Counted from the first letter of the stretch, positions 1 to 8,624 are shown. The stretch: DNA of 64,000 nt from Phytohabitans flavus (GCF_011764545.1 NZ_AP022870.1:4510001-4574000), one strand, 5' to 3'. The notes: generated from the sequence alone by a model not told the origin. Numbers and translations: made by a program.

Positions 1-676
1 TGATCGGCACCACCGTGGTCAGGCCCTTCACGCCGGTCACGGCCGTCGCCATGGCCAGCGAGCCGTCGTACGACTTGCCGATCATCGCGCTCTTGCCGTT
101 GTGCCAGTCGGCCTTGACGATCTCGCCGGCGGCGTTGCGGGCGACGGCCCGGCCGTTGAGCCAGTTGATCGCCTGCTTGGCGCTGAGGTTGTCCTCGTTG
201 GCGTTCGTGGTCGGGCAGCCGGTGGAGTTGTTGGTGCCGACCATGTCCAGCAGGATCACGGCGTAGCCGCGCGGGACGAAGTAGTTGTCGTAGAAAAGTG
301 GCCACTTCTCGAGCAGCCCGTCGCCGTCCAAGTCGGCCTTGCACTCCGACTCGTTGCCACGACAGAGCGTCGAGTAGTACGGGCTCGCGTCCATGATGAC
401 CGGGACCTTGAGGCCGTCGAGCGTGGCCTTCGGGCGCATCACGTCGAACGCGATGATGTCCCGCAACCCGTCCCGGTCACTGTCGAATGTGGAATCGATG
501 AACAGCCGCTCGCGGATCGCGTCCGCATAGCCGAAGACCGGCTGGGTGACGCCGTCGGAGACGACGATCGCCGGTGCGTCGGCCGCGAACGCGGGGGCCG
601 GCCCGCCCACGACCGCGACCGCCGCGATCGGTAGCAGAGCGGCGGCCGCGCGGAGCAGCCTGCCGATACGACTCAT
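1..676 (-). CDS. Xaa-Pro dipeptidyl-peptidase / CocE-type S15 hydrolase, secreted (partial)
   Basis: The reading frame starts at an ATG at 676 behind GGAGGG and runs off the left edge, leaving 225 residues. A signal peptide covers residues 1-31 (Arg/Leu-rich start, hydrophobic core, AFA-A cleavage). Next comes an acidic DSDRDGLRD segment typical of the beta-propeller start of S15 peptidases. The nucleophile elbow GKSYDGSLA lies near residue 196; its Ser sits in the family's GxSYxG motif. The Asp and His of the triad would be beyond the window. S15 enzymes release Xaa-Pro dipeptides or hydrolyse related esters and amides; the signal peptide places this one outside the cell. It diverges from a metalloprotease at 893, so the two may share the intervening promoter region. 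CocE-like esterase is the main alternative. Confidence 0.85.
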   Translation of the reverse strand, partial: MSRIGRLLRAAAALLPIAAVAVVGGPAPAFAADAPAIVVSDGVTQPVFGYADAIRERLFIDSTFDSDRDGLRDIIAFDVMRPKATLDGLKVPVIMDASPYYSTLCRGNESECKADLDGDGLLEKWPLFYDNYFVPRGYAVILLDMVGTNNSTGCPTTNANEDNLSAKQAINWLNGRAVARNAAGEIVKADWHNGKSAMIGKSYDGSLAMATAVTGVKGLTTVVPI

Positions 677-892
677 GCACCCTCCAAAAAGACCTTGAGG
701 AGGGGTACGTTATGGCGCCCGGCCCACTTCACGCCATACGCGGACGCCGAAATTTACGAGACTCAGTCAAGTGTCGGAAGCGGCTCCATGATCTACCGGC
801 AGATGTACAGTGACGCGCTACGATCCGTGGCCATACATTCACGATCACCTCAGTGGCGGTTCGCGCCGATCTCCCGCTGGAAGGGCGACGTA
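677..892. promoter_or_regulatory. Divergent intergenic region between two secreted peptidases
   Basis: These 216 bases separate the S15 peptidase (leftward) from the M6-like protease (rightward). The left gene's Shine-Dalgarno lies at 680-686. An open frame for the right gene extends back to 695, but residues encoded before 893 look random and precede the signal peptide, so they are treated as untranslated. No confident promoter boxes were identified. Confidence 0.4.
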
Positions 893-2950
893 ATGCACGT
901 TCAGAGATCCCGGCGAACGGCATGGCGAGCCGCACTGGCCGCCACGTTCGCGACCCTACTCGTAGCCTCCGGGACCGCCGGCCAAGCGATGGCGGCACCC
1001 GGAAACCCCGCCGGGGGCACCGGCCCGTTCGACGTTCTCGACCCGCAAACCTGGCAAAACCCGGACACGATGACCTGGGACAACTTCAAGCCGGTCCCGG
1101 GCAAGAACTGGGCGGACCCGTCCGTGACGGGGTCCGTACGTAACTTCAAAATCGCGCTGGTCACGCTCGACTACCCGGACCAGCCCTTCGTGGTCACCCA
1201 GCGGGCCCGCTCCTCGGTCTTCGGCAACCCGCAGGCGACCGCGCAGAACATCCCCCGCGCCCAGGTGGCCACGTTCTACAAGGACTTCCTCAACACGCCG
1301 AACACGCTGAACAAGGGGCACACCCTGCACGAGTACTGGATGCAGGACTCCAACGGCCGGTACGGCGTCGACCTGGCCGGGTTCGGCCCGTACGAGATGC
1401 CGGCGAAGTCCTACCAGTACGGCATCGACAACGGGTTCAACCCCGGTGCGTGCCCGACCGGCGAGCAGTGCGCCCGCAACATCCGTACCGACGGGCTCGC
1501 CGCCTGGCGCGCGGCCGTCGGCGAGGAGGTGGCCAGCCAGTACGAGCTGATCTTCATCCTCTCCTCGGGCCAGGACGAGTCGTCGACCTGGCAGGAGTTC
1601 GGCCAGATGATGTTCCAGACGAAGGAGGACGTGCCGGACGCCTGGGGCCCGCCGGACCCGAGCCTGCCGAACTACGCGCGCACCCGGTACGTCGAGTGGA
1701 CCTCGTGGAAGGCCGCCGCGACCATCTGGCCGAACGCGGGTGGCGGCTCGTCCACCCAGGCGGAGAGCTCCGGCATGGGCGTGTACGCGCACGAGCTGAG
1801 CCACCTGCTGAGCATCGGCGACAACTACAACAACCCGTACGGCACCCCGCTGCGCCGGGCGTACACCGGCATCTGGAGCATGATGTCGCGCGGGTCGTTC
1901 AACGGACCGGGCGGCCCGCACACCCGCTGGCAGATCCCACCGGTGAACGGCGGCTCGATGGGCTCGCTGCACACCGTGCGGGACAAGGCGAAGATCGGGC
2001 TGCTCGGCGAGGAGCACATCCTGCGGCTCTCCCGCGAGGCGCTCGCGTCGTCCGGCCTGGTGGTCGCCGAGGTCACCGCGCGTGCTGTCGACGCCGGGCC
2101 GAAGGGCCTGACCGGCATCAACATCGCGATGAACCGGGACAACTCGCCGGCCTGCACGGTCAGCGAGGACCCGCTCTGTGACGGCGGCAACTACAACAAC
2201 TACACGGTCGAGGTCGTGGACCGGATGGGCGCCGACTCGTTCACGCCCGACAACGGCGTGCTGATCAGCAAGACGAAGAACGCGGACAACGCGCCGTTCG
2301 TGTGGGTGATCGACGCCAACCCGCAGGACATCGACATGATCGACTTCTACCAGCCGAACGGCACCCCGCAGAAGATCACGATGGGCGACTACCGGCAGCT
2401 GTCGGACGCGCTCTTCCACGCGGGTACCCGGTCGGGCAGCGAGTACGAGTACATCGACCAGGCCAACCGCCTGCACTTCTACATCCTCGACCTCAAGCGG
2501 GACGCGAACGGCATCCTGTCGTACAAGGTCGCGGTGCAGTCGCTGGACGGCACCGGCGGCCCGAGCACGCACGGCCTGGCACTGAGTGACGGCAACCCCA
2601 CGACGGCCACCAAGCCGACCAACCGGGGCGTCAACTGCAACTTCGAGCTGACCAACACCGGCACCTGGTCGGCCGGCGGCCAGCAGCACCCGGAGAGCGC
2701 CAACCAGTACCTCAAGTCGGACGTCTACCGCCTCACCGCTGAGGTCAACGGTGAGCTGCCCGGTTCGGGCTGGCGGGTCGAGGTGCCGAACGCGCTGGTG
2801 GCGGTCCCCTTCGGCAAGGAGAGCACGGTGAAGGTCTCGGTCGGCGCGACCGCCGACGCCACAGAGACCGGCTACGTGAAGCTGACCGCTACGTCGGTCA
2901 GCGACCCGACCAAGACGATCACCCGCCCCTGTCACGTCCGCAAGGGCTGA
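893..2950 (+). CDS. Secreted M6-like (immune inhibitor A type) metalloprotease
   Basis: A 685-residue secreted zinc protease. ATG at 893 was chosen because it immediately precedes a clear signal peptide (RSRRTAWR, Ala/Leu core, cleavage after QAMAA). The zinc site HELSHLLSIGDNYNN lies near residue 300: two His and the catalytic Glu, with a downstream Asp as possible third ligand. The IWSMMSRG segment that follows resembles the Met-turn region of M6-like proteases. The last ~110 residues look like a beta-sandwich accessory domain of the NEW3/CARDB kind. Such enzymes degrade extracellular protein. A TTG-start lipoprotein follows after two bases, so the genes are probably cotranscribed. M6-like assignment rests on the motif and flanking sequence; family subtype is not certain. 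Confidence 0.85.
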   Translation: MHVQRSRRTAWRAALAATFATLLVASGTAGQAMAAPGNPAGGTGPFDVLDPQTWQNPDTMTWDNFKPVPGKNWADPSVTGSVRNFKIALVTLDYPDQPFVVTQRARSSVFGNPQATAQNIPRAQVATFYKDFLNTPNTLNKGHTLHEYWMQDSNGRYGVDLAGFGPYEMPAKSYQYGIDNGFNPGACPTGEQCARNIRTDGLAAWRAAVGEEVASQYELIFILSSGQDESSTWQEFGQMMFQTKEDVPDAWGPPDPSLPNYARTRYVEWTSWKAAATIWPNAGGGSSTQAESSGMGVYAHELSHLLSIGDNYNNPYGTPLRRAYTGIWSMMSRGSFNGPGGPHTRWQIPPVNGGSMGSLHTVRDKAKIGLLGEEHILRLSREALASSGLVVAEVTARAVDAGPKGLTGINIAMNRDNSPACTVSEDPLCDGGNYNNYTVEVVDRMGADSFTPDNGVLISKTKNADNAPFVWVIDANPQDIDMIDFYQPNGTPQKITMGDYRQLSDALFHAGTRSGSEYEYIDQANRLHFYILDLKRDANGILSYKVAVQSLDGTGGPSTHGLALSDGNPTTATKPTNRGVNCNFELTNTGTWSAGGQQHPESANQYLKSDVYRLTAEVNGELPGSGWRVEVPNALVAVPFGKESTVKVSVGATADATETGYVKLTATSVSDPTKTITRPCHVRKG

Positions 2951-2952
2951 CG

Positions 2953-3372
2953 TTGGCGCGATCCTTCGCCGGTTACGCCGCGGCGGTGCTCCTCGCCGTC
3001 GCGGCGTCCGGCTGCGGGGCCGAGTCCTCGTCGACGACCACCACCGTGCGGATCCTGGTGCGCGACATCAACATCCGCGAGGAGGGTGTCGACTGCGCCG
3101 GCACGGGACCGTACACGTACTTCCACAACCGGGCGCCGTTCCGTCTCCTCGACGGCGACGGCGAGACGCTGGCCGACGGCAAGCTCCCGCCTGGCAAGGC
3201 AGTCCGCACGTTCGAGGAGGACCTCGAAGTGGACCGGATCCCCACCTACTGCGAGTTCGCCGTGCCGGTCTCGGTGCCGCGGCGGGACGGCTACCAGCTC
3301 GTCGTGGACGACCAGCCGGCGATCCCGCTCACCTCGAACGAGGGCTTCCTCGTGGCGGTGGTGCCGTCGTGA
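2953..3372 (+). CDS. Putative lipoprotein of unknown function
   Basis: 139 residues starting at TTG 2953, two bases after the protease stop. The N-terminus carries a hydrophobic stretch ending in a lipobox (AVAASGC, Cys about residue 21), so the mature protein should be lipid-anchored outside the membrane. The remainder is a small beta-rich domain with two further Cys (DCAG and TYCEF) that could form a disulfide. I do not recognise the family. Its stop overlaps the next start in GTGA, so it is translationally coupled to the thioredoxin-like lipoprotein downstream. An accessory role for the flanking secreted proteases is inference from position only. Confidence 0.7.
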   Translation: MARSFAGYAAAVLLAVAASGCGAESSSTTTTVRILVRDINIREEGVDCAGTGPYTYFHNRAPFRLLDGDGETLADGKLPPGKAVRTFEEDLEVDRIPTYCEFAVPVSVPRRDGYQLVVDDQPAIPLTSNEGFLVAVVPS

Positions 3373-3926
3373 GGATCGCCGCGGTGCTGCTCGCCGTCGT
3401 GATCGCCCTCGGGGCATGCAGCGACCCCGAGCCGCCGGCGCCGGCCGGTGGGGCGACCGCGCTGCCGGGACCGGTGCCGACCGGCCTCGCCCTACGCCCG
3501 GTCCCACCGGACACGCCGGGCGCACCTGTCTTCACCGGCGCTCTCACCGACGGGACAAACCTGGCGGTCGCCGACCTGTGGGCGGAGCGTCCGGTCGTAC
3601 TGCTCTTCTTCAGCTCCTGGTGCACGACCTGCGCCGAGCGGCAGGACGCGCTCAGCGAGCTCGCCCGCGGCTACCGCGACCGGGTCGTCTTCGTCGGCGT
3701 GGTCACGGAGGACGAGCCGGCCGAGCTGGACGCGTACCTGCGCACGCACAAAGCCGAGTTTCCGGTGGTGGTCGACGCGGACGGGACCATCTCCCGCTCG
3801 TACGCGGTCCGCGAGCCAGGCGCCGTGGCGGTCGTGGCCAAGGGCGGGGCGCTGCTGCGCGGCTGGCCCGGCGGTCTCAATGCCTCCACATTGGACCAAC
3901 GTATCCGTGAGCTCCTCTTAGGATAG
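3369..3926 (+). CDS. TlpA/ResA-like thioredoxin-fold lipoprotein
   Basis: 185 residues from a GTG overlapping the previous stop by four bases. The signal sequence ends in a lipobox (IALGAC, Cys about residue 17), anchoring the protein on the outer membrane face. A Pro-rich linker leads to a redoxin domain with FFSSWCTTCAE near residues 80-90; WCTTC is the CxxC active site of the TlpA/ResA/DsbE group. The cis-Pro region FPVVVDADG follows, as expected. Such proteins reduce or shuffle disulfides in secreted proteins. Placement between two secreted peptidases and beside a Cys-containing lipoprotein suggests a thiol-quality-control role for this island, which is inference. Confidence 0.85.
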   Translation: MRIAAVLLAVVIALGACSDPEPPAPAGGATALPGPVPTGLALRPVPPDTPGAPVFTGALTDGTNLAVADLWAERPVVLLFFSSWCTTCAERQDALSELARGYRDRVVFVGVVTEDEPAELDAYLRTHKAEFPVVVDADGTISRSYAVREPGAVAVVAKGGALLRGWPGGLNASTLDQRIRELLLG

Positions 3927-3933
3927 GTAGGTA

Positions 3934-6489
3934 ATGAGAAAACGAGCATTCCTGACCGTGGCGGCCCTGGTGGCCGGCATGCTAGTCGCTGGCCCAGCGC
4001 CGGCACGGGCGGCTGACCCCGCACCCTTGCCCGAGCCGAAGGTGCACCCGATCCAGATCACCGGCCCGGCGGCCGACCGGCTCAACCTGATCATCCTCGG
4101 CGACGGTTACCAGGCCGACCAGCAGAGCCTCTTCTTCGGCGACGTCGACCGCAACCTCGCGATCATGTGGGCGACCGAGCCGTTCCGCACGTACCGCGAC
4201 TACATCAACGTGTACGCGGTCGAGATCGCCTCGATCGACTACGGCGTCCGCTGCGACCCCGACAGCCGGGTACGCCACCCGGACGGCACGATCCGCGACA
4301 CCGGCGTGCGCGAGGGGCCGATCGACGGCAAGCGCACCGCGCTCCGGATGATCTACCAGAACGGCTGCGCCGACCCACTCTCCCGCGGCACCGTCTACGG
4401 TGGAGCGCCAGTCGGCTGCGCCAACGACGCGCCGTACTACCCGCCGGGCGTCAACCCGTGCGAGACCGGTAACCAGGCGCACAACCGCATCCTCGACACG
4501 TACGTGGCGCCGGTGCTGGGCATCCCGCGCACCTCGCAGAACGTGCAGACGCTCGCCATCTTCAACACGTTCACGTACGGCGGCATCGGCGGCACCAGCG
4601 CCACCACCTCCGGCGGCTCGCCACAGGGCCCGCTGATCTCGCTGCACGAGCTTGGCCACTCGCTGGGCACGATGGCGGACGAGTACCCGTACTCCTCCCG
4701 CGATGTGGTGCGCCCCTGCTACACCGGCGGCGAGCCCAGCAGCTTCCACCACACGATCACCACCGACCCGGCGCAGATGGTCGCCGACCAGCAGAAGTGG
4801 TGGCGGTGGGTCGGCGAGGAGAGCCTGTCCGGCGGCACGATCGGGGCGCACGAGGGCGGCGGTTCGTTCCCTTGTGGACAGCGCCGGCCGAGCGAGCACT
4901 CCATCATGCGGTGGATCGGCTTCGACTGGGACCAGGTCGGGCGCGAGCACATGGTCGCCCGGATCACCGGACGTCGCAACGCCGGCCAGATGGCCGTCGG
5001 GCACACTCCACTGGGGACAGTGCCGTCCGACGGCGTGCTGTGGGTGGAGACCGGGCACCCGCGCTACCACGAGCTCCAGGTGACCTGGCGGGCCAACGGC
5101 ACCGTCCTCGACACGCACGGCAGCCGCAGCCTGGACCTGGCAGACCTGGATCTGCCTGAAGGCACGGTCGTCCAGGTCGAGGTGCGTGACCCGGTCGGCC
5201 CCGACGGCATCGACTGGGTGCGCAACCCCTCCACCGGCAACAGCGCGACAAACTCGGGCTACGAGGGCCCGCGCTTCGTGCAGACCCGCGAGTGGACCGT
5301 CGGCTCGTCTACTGTGGAGCCTTCGCCGGCCGCCGCCGAGATCACCTCCTCGACGATGACCACCCAGCCGGTCGCCGGCGACGAGGTCGTCTTCGTGGAG
5401 ACCAACCACCCGGCCGACCGGATCCTCGACGTGGCCTGGTCGCTGGACGGCGCCGCCGTGCCCAACCCGCACAACAGCCGGCGCCTCGACCTCGGCGCGC
5501 TCGGTCTCTCCGCCGGCGCGCACAAGCTGGTCGCCACCGTGACCGATCCCGCCGGTGCGTCCGACTCGGTCGAGTGGACCGTCGACAACGCGCTGCCGAC
5601 CGCCCCGCGACGGCTCTCCACACCGCTGACCACGCTGCCCGGCGCGGTGGAGCACCCGGTGTACTTCGACGGCTGGGACATGTGGCTCGACCCGACCGAC
5701 GACCAGACCGGGCGTTACGTGGTGGGCCAGCTCCGGCTGGACAAGGACGGCTGGTTCAACTACTTCGGCTTCCCGGAGCAGCCGATGCCGGCGTCGCCGT
5801 TCCAGTTCCGCCACTCGGGTACCAACGTGAAGGCGCTGACGTACGGCAACCTTGGCACGGGCGGGCTCTCCCGGGCCACGTTCGAGCAGACGCTGCCGGA
5901 CGACCACCCTAGCGGCGGGTTCGTCCCCGGCTTCGGCACCCACCTTGTCGAGCACCGCGCGATCGACCCGTCCGGCAACATCGGCAAGGCTGACAGCTAC
6001 AAGGCCACCGTGCTGCCCGGCTCCTCCCCTGCCTGCACGACCACGCTGACCGGCCGCCAGACCCGGGTGACCGTGACGCAGGGCGTGACCTGCCTGACGA
6101 ACGCGCAGGTGGCGGGCCAGGTGACGGTACGCGCCGGCGCCTCGCTCGTGGTCCGGTCCAGCACGATCACCGGCACGCTCGCGGCGAACGGCGCGCAGGC
6201 GATCCAGCTCTTCGGCTCGACGGTCAACGGCGCGGCCCAGATCGTGGGCACGACCCGGGACGTGACGGTCGCCGGCAGCACCTTCAACGGCGCGGTCATG
6301 CTGGCGAACAACACGCAGGTCACGGCCAACGAGAGGTACAGCCGCCTGTCCGGCGCGTACGGCCCGGTGCTGGCCGGCAACCGCATCAACGGCGCGCTGA
6401 GCTGCTCCGGCAGCAGCGCCCGGCCGAAGGACTTCGGCGCCCCGAACACGATCAACGGCGCCAAGTCCGGCGACTGCTCCCGCCTCTAA
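3934..6489 (+). CDS. Secreted M64-family (IgA peptidase-like) metalloprotease with C-terminal repeat domain
   Basis: 851 residues; ATG at 3934 follows a purine-rich AGGATAGGTAGG site only a few bases after the upstream stop. Signal peptide: MRKRAF, Val/Ala core, cleavage after ARA. The catalytic domain holds LNLIILGDGYQ near residue 50 and the zinc site HELGHSLGTMADEY near residue 238, the pattern of peptidase family M64. Two Ig-like modules follow (about 350-570), each with a repeated VFVETNHP or LWVETGHP segment. The final ~130 residues form an Asn/Gly-rich stretch with repeated NGA and STVNG units that looks like a short beta-helix tail seen on other secreted actinobacterial enzymes. The transcript probably ends at the hairpin at 6505-6560. 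Confidence 0.85.
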   Translation: MRKRAFLTVAALVAGMLVAGPAPARAADPAPLPEPKVHPIQITGPAADRLNLIILGDGYQADQQSLFFGDVDRNLAIMWATEPFRTYRDYINVYAVEIASIDYGVRCDPDSRVRHPDGTIRDTGVREGPIDGKRTALRMIYQNGCADPLSRGTVYGGAPVGCANDAPYYPPGVNPCETGNQAHNRILDTYVAPVLGIPRTSQNVQTLAIFNTFTYGGIGGTSATTSGGSPQGPLISLHELGHSLGTMADEYPYSSRDVVRPCYTGGEPSSFHHTITTDPAQMVADQQKWWRWVGEESLSGGTIGAHEGGGSFPCGQRRPSEHSIMRWIGFDWDQVGREHMVARITGRRNAGQMAVGHTPLGTVPSDGVLWVETGHPRYHELQVTWRANGTVLDTHGSRSLDLADLDLPEGTVVQVEVRDPVGPDGIDWVRNPSTGNSATNSGYEGPRFVQTREWTVGSSTVEPSPAAAEITSSTMTTQPVAGDEVVFVETNHPADRILDVAWSLDGAAVPNPHNSRRLDLGALGLSAGAHKLVATVTDPAGASDSVEWTVDNALPTAPRRLSTPLTTLPGAVEHPVYFDGWDMWLDPTDDQTGRYVVGQLRLDKDGWFNYFGFPEQPMPASPFQFRHSGTNVKALTYGNLGTGGLSRATFEQTLPDDHPSGGFVPGFGTHLVEHRAIDPSGNIGKADSYKATVLPGSSPACTTTLTGRQTRVTVTQGVTCLTNAQVAGQVTVRAGASLVVRSSTITGTLAANGAQAIQLFGSTVNGAAQIVGTTRDVTVAGSTFNGAVMLANNTQVTANERYSRLSGAYGPVLAGNRINGALSCSGSSARPKDFGAPNTINGAKSGDCSRL

Positions 6490-6504
6490 CCCCAACTCCC
6501 ATCC

Positions 6505-6560
6505 AGAAGCCAGGTTTCTGCGCCACCGCCTTCGGGCACGGCAGCAGAAACCTGGTTTCT
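6505..6560 (+). terminator. Hairpin downstream of the M64 peptidase
   Basis: Arms AGAAGCCAGGTTTCTGC (6505-6521) and GCAGAAACCTGGTTTCT (6544-6560) pair at 16 of 17 positions around a 22-base loop, 16 bases after the stop codon. A short T-containing stretch follows. It is a likely factor-independent terminator; no long U-run is present, as is usual in high-GC actinomycetes. Confidence 0.65.
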
Positions 6561-6630
6561 GCTTTCTAGCCCCTGCCCCCTGCCCCTTGCCCCCTTGCCC
6601 ATCCCGAGCGGGCCGCCATTCCATGATCGA

Positions 6631-6704
6631 GATTTGAGCTACCGCGACGTCCGCGGTGGTCCGGACCGCTGCTCCCGCAGCCTCACCCTCCGCGCTTCAC
6701 AACC
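6631..6704 (+). repeat. Dispersed repeat module A, copy 1
   Basis: About 70 bases beginning GAGCTACCGCG and ending in CACAACCCG. Similar copies lie at 16773-16847, 34828-34902, 43891-43975, 44497-44560 and 46937-47012. The core ACCGCGACGTCCGCGGT is an inverted repeat (ACCGCG arms), followed by the palindrome GGTCCGGACC. Confidence 0.8.
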
Positions 6705-6975
6705 CGACCGCCAGCCTCGCGGCAGGCACGCAGACCGGAAGAACTCTGGATCTAGTCGACTTTCTGCCGCCTGGACGACAGAAAGTCGACAAGATCTCCC
6801 GGGCTTGGCCACAGCGTCACCTCCGGTGGGCGCTTTAGGTGGTTTGTCCGCGTGCCGCAGGCTTCAAGGCCGAGTGCTGCCGGCCGTACGGCGACCGCAG
6901 AGACCTGGTTGCCCTTGATCGACGCTGCGGCCGGACACCATCCAACAGATCATGGTCGTTTGCCGCCCCTCTGGA

Positions 6976-7110
6976 GCCTGTTGCAAAATTGCCCGACTAC
7001 AGCGTGTGCGTAGAAAAACACGGCTGTGTCCGCCGCTGGCCGCCGAACGGCGGCCAGTGAGGGTCAACGCGACCCTCACTTCATGCGAATCTGGCGATTT
7101 TGCGACAGCC
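6976..7110. repeat. Hairpin module inserted inside another repeat
   Basis: Terminal arms 6976-6993 and 7093-7110 are imperfect inverted repeats around GTTGCAAAAT / ATTTTGCGAC. Inside are two perfect hairpins: CTGGCCGCC with GGCGGCCAG (7036-7057) and AGTGAGGGTC with GACCCTCACT (7056-7080). The related repeat at 44704-44820 lacks this block, so it looks like an insertion of roughly 135 bases. No protein is encoded. Confidence 0.65.
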
Positions 7111-7263
7111 TCTCTGGGGGCAGTTGGGTACCACGATCGCTGGTGGGCTCCGACGATCAAGGGACCGCAGGTCTCCGCGGCCAGGGCGGGTCGACATCAG
7201 CCCGGACAGAGTGCCGGCAAACCGGTCGAAGGCGCCCAAACGGGAACGTGCAATGTGGACAAG

Positions 7264-8298
7264 GCCCTAGACGATCAATTCCAAGGGGTACGGGACAGCG
7301 AACGAACGCGAGGGTGTCGATGATCGACGTTGCCTAGCAACGAGACCATGGAGGCCGCGTGCACGCCGATCTGGACACCCTCGCCACCGCACTGTACGTG
7401 AAGATCGATGACGGGTTGAAGGCATCCCCGCAGCTCAATCCGGATCGGCCCGCGGTGGGCATCGCCCCGCAGATCACCGACGCCGAGCTGATCACCATCG
7501 CCGTCCTTCAGGCTCTGCTCGGCCACCACAACGAGACCCGCTGGCTACGCGCAGCCCGCAAGGACATCGGGCACCTGTTCCCCTACCTGCCCAAACAACC
7601 CGGCTACAACAAGCGCCTCCGTGCCCTGGTACCACAACTGGCCTACTTCATCGCGGTGTTGGCCGCTGAAACAGACCTGTGGCAGCACCCGATCCGTATC
7701 GCCGACTCCACCCCCGTGCCCTGCGGCACCTCCCGCACCACCGCCCAACACTCCGACCTGGCCGGCTGGGCCGGCTACGGCTACTGCGCCTCCCACTCCC
7801 GCCGATTCTGGGGACTACGCCTGCACCTGGTCACCACCGTGCACGGCCTGCCCGTCGCGTTCGCCCTGGCCAGCCCCAAAGCCGACGAACGCGACGTGCT
7901 GGTCGACCTGGTCTCACTACAACCGACCATGTTCCACCACCCAGACGGGCTGATCCTGGTCGTGGACAAGGGCTACCGCGACCGCGCCACCGAAACCTGG
8001 CTCAACGAAGCCAACATCACCGTCATCCGACCCGCCTACCGCACCGAGCCACCCCGCCCCGGCCGGGCATTACTGCGCGTCGTACGCCAGAACATCGAGT
8101 CGGTCAACCAAACCCTCAAAGACCAACTCGACCTAGAACGACACGGCGGACGAACCCCAACCGGCGTGGCCGCCCGCGTCCTGCAACGCATCCTCGCCCT
8201 GACCGCCGCGATCTGGCACAACTGGCACACCAGCCAACCGACCATGCGATCCCTGACCGCGTACGACCACTAACCCCTTGGAATTGATCGTCTAGGGC
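7264..8298. mobile_element. Complete insertion sequence, about 1.03 kb, IS982/IS5-like
   Basis: The element is bounded by perfect 26-base inverted repeats. The left end (7264-7289) begins GCCCTAGACGATC and the right end (8273-8298) is its exact reverse complement. It carries one transposase gene whose stop codon abuts the right repeat. No clear target-site duplication can be read: flanks are ACAAG on the left and ACGAC on the right. Length, single DDE transposase and terminal repeats indicate an intact, possibly active copy. Confidence 0.9.
7359..8273 (+). CDS. DDE transposase of the insertion sequence (IS982/IS5-like)
   Basis: 304 residues from GTG 7359. Catalytic candidates are D116 in RIADSTPVP, D203 in LVVDKGYRD and the Glu in RQNIESVNQTL near residue 253, matching the spacing and context of IS982/IS5-superfamily DDE transposases (the second Asp in a DKGY block, the Glu in an IExxN helix). 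The N-terminal ~100 residues are helical and should bind the terminal repeats. The gene sits wholly between the perfect inverted repeats, and the TAA stop overlaps the right one. No frameshift signal was seen, so expression from one frame is expected. It is orphaned from its host neighbours and has repeat islands on both sides. Confidence 0.9.
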   Translation: MHADLDTLATALYVKIDDGLKASPQLNPDRPAVGIAPQITDAELITIAVLQALLGHHNETRWLRAARKDIGHLFPYLPKQPGYNKRLRALVPQLAYFIAVLAAETDLWQHPIRIADSTPVPCGTSRTTAQHSDLAGWAGYGYCASHSRRFWGLRLHLVTTVHGLPVAFALASPKADERDVLVDLVSLQPTMFHHPDGLILVVDKGYRDRATETWLNEANITVIRPAYRTEPPRPGRALLRVVRQNIESVNQTLKDQLDLERHGGRTPTGVAARVLQRILALTAAIWHNWHTSQPTMRSLTAYDH

Positions 8299-8362
8299 AC
8301 GACGCGGGGCGCCTCCTGCTGAAAGCAGAGCAAATGCGGTCTGCAAGCAACTCGGGCCTAGT

Positions 8363-8435
8363 CCTGGTGATCGTTCGCCCAGAACCTGCGGCATCGCCGG
8401 CGTGTCGCGCAGGAATCGGGCGAACGATCACCAGG
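8363..8435. repeat. Inverted repeat of the GGTGATCGTTCGCC family, copy 1
   Basis: Arms 8363-8380 and 8418-8435 are perfect reverse complements (18 of 18). The spacer is also conserved: its reverse complement closely matches the spacer of the copy at 53015-53083, so this is a true dispersed repeat in opposite orientation rather than a chance hairpin. Confidence 0.8.
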
Positions 8436-8477
8436 GGATCACCACCGTGCGCGGCAGGCGAGCGCCTACCCTCAGTG

Positions 8478-8624
8478 CCATCCCGTCGGCCCTCGACCCG
8501 CATGTTCTTGGAGCGGGCCGACGCCCGGGGCGCCACCACCCACGGACATCAACAGGTCGCACGGACGCTGGCGCCCCGGGCGTCGGTCTGCTCTGCTCTT
8601 GTGGGTCGAGGGCCGACGGGATGG
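8478..8624. repeat. Nested long inverted repeat (cruciform-capable)
   Basis: Outer arms 8478-8499 and 8603-8624 are perfect over 22 bases (starting CCATCCCGTCGGCC). Inner arms 8518-8535 and 8569-8586 are perfect over 18 bases (CCGACGCCCGGGGCGCCA). The whole structure is about 147 bases with no ORF. As RNA it would form a branched hairpin; it could end transcription of the convergent regulator gene. Confidence 0.8.

Larger units (their letters stand above)
6571..7263. repeat. Intergenic repeat island between the M64 gene and the insertion sequence
   Basis: No gene is supported here. In order it holds: module A at 6631-6704 (described separately); an inverted repeat with arms 6748-6766 and 6779-6797 built around GTCGACTTTCTG; and a large interrupted inverted repeat whose outer arms are 6914-6924 and 7151-7161 and middle arms 6948-6969 and 7117-7138. 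Within the last is a further hairpin module at 6976-7110. The outer structure matches a simpler copy at 44704-44820. Confidence 0.75.

Noticed and set aside
956..2935. 659-codon open frame opposite the M6-like protease
   Set aside because: GC-rich codon use opens antisense frames; its sequence is Arg/Val/Gly-rich without motifs while the plus frame has a signal peptide and HExxH.
3982..6624. 880-codon open frame opposite the M64 peptidase
   Set aside because: Mirror of a well supported gene; low complexity Arg/Ala/Val composition.
6631..6704. Conserved short peptide (SYRDVRGGPDRCSRGL) in translations of module A
   Set aside because: The same peptide appears only because the DNA repeat lacks stops; copies are out of frame with starts, in both orientations, and degenerate copies break the frame.
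8363..8624. CRISPR array
   Set aside because: Repeats are inverted pairs with no regular direct repeat/spacer spacing and no cas genes nearby.
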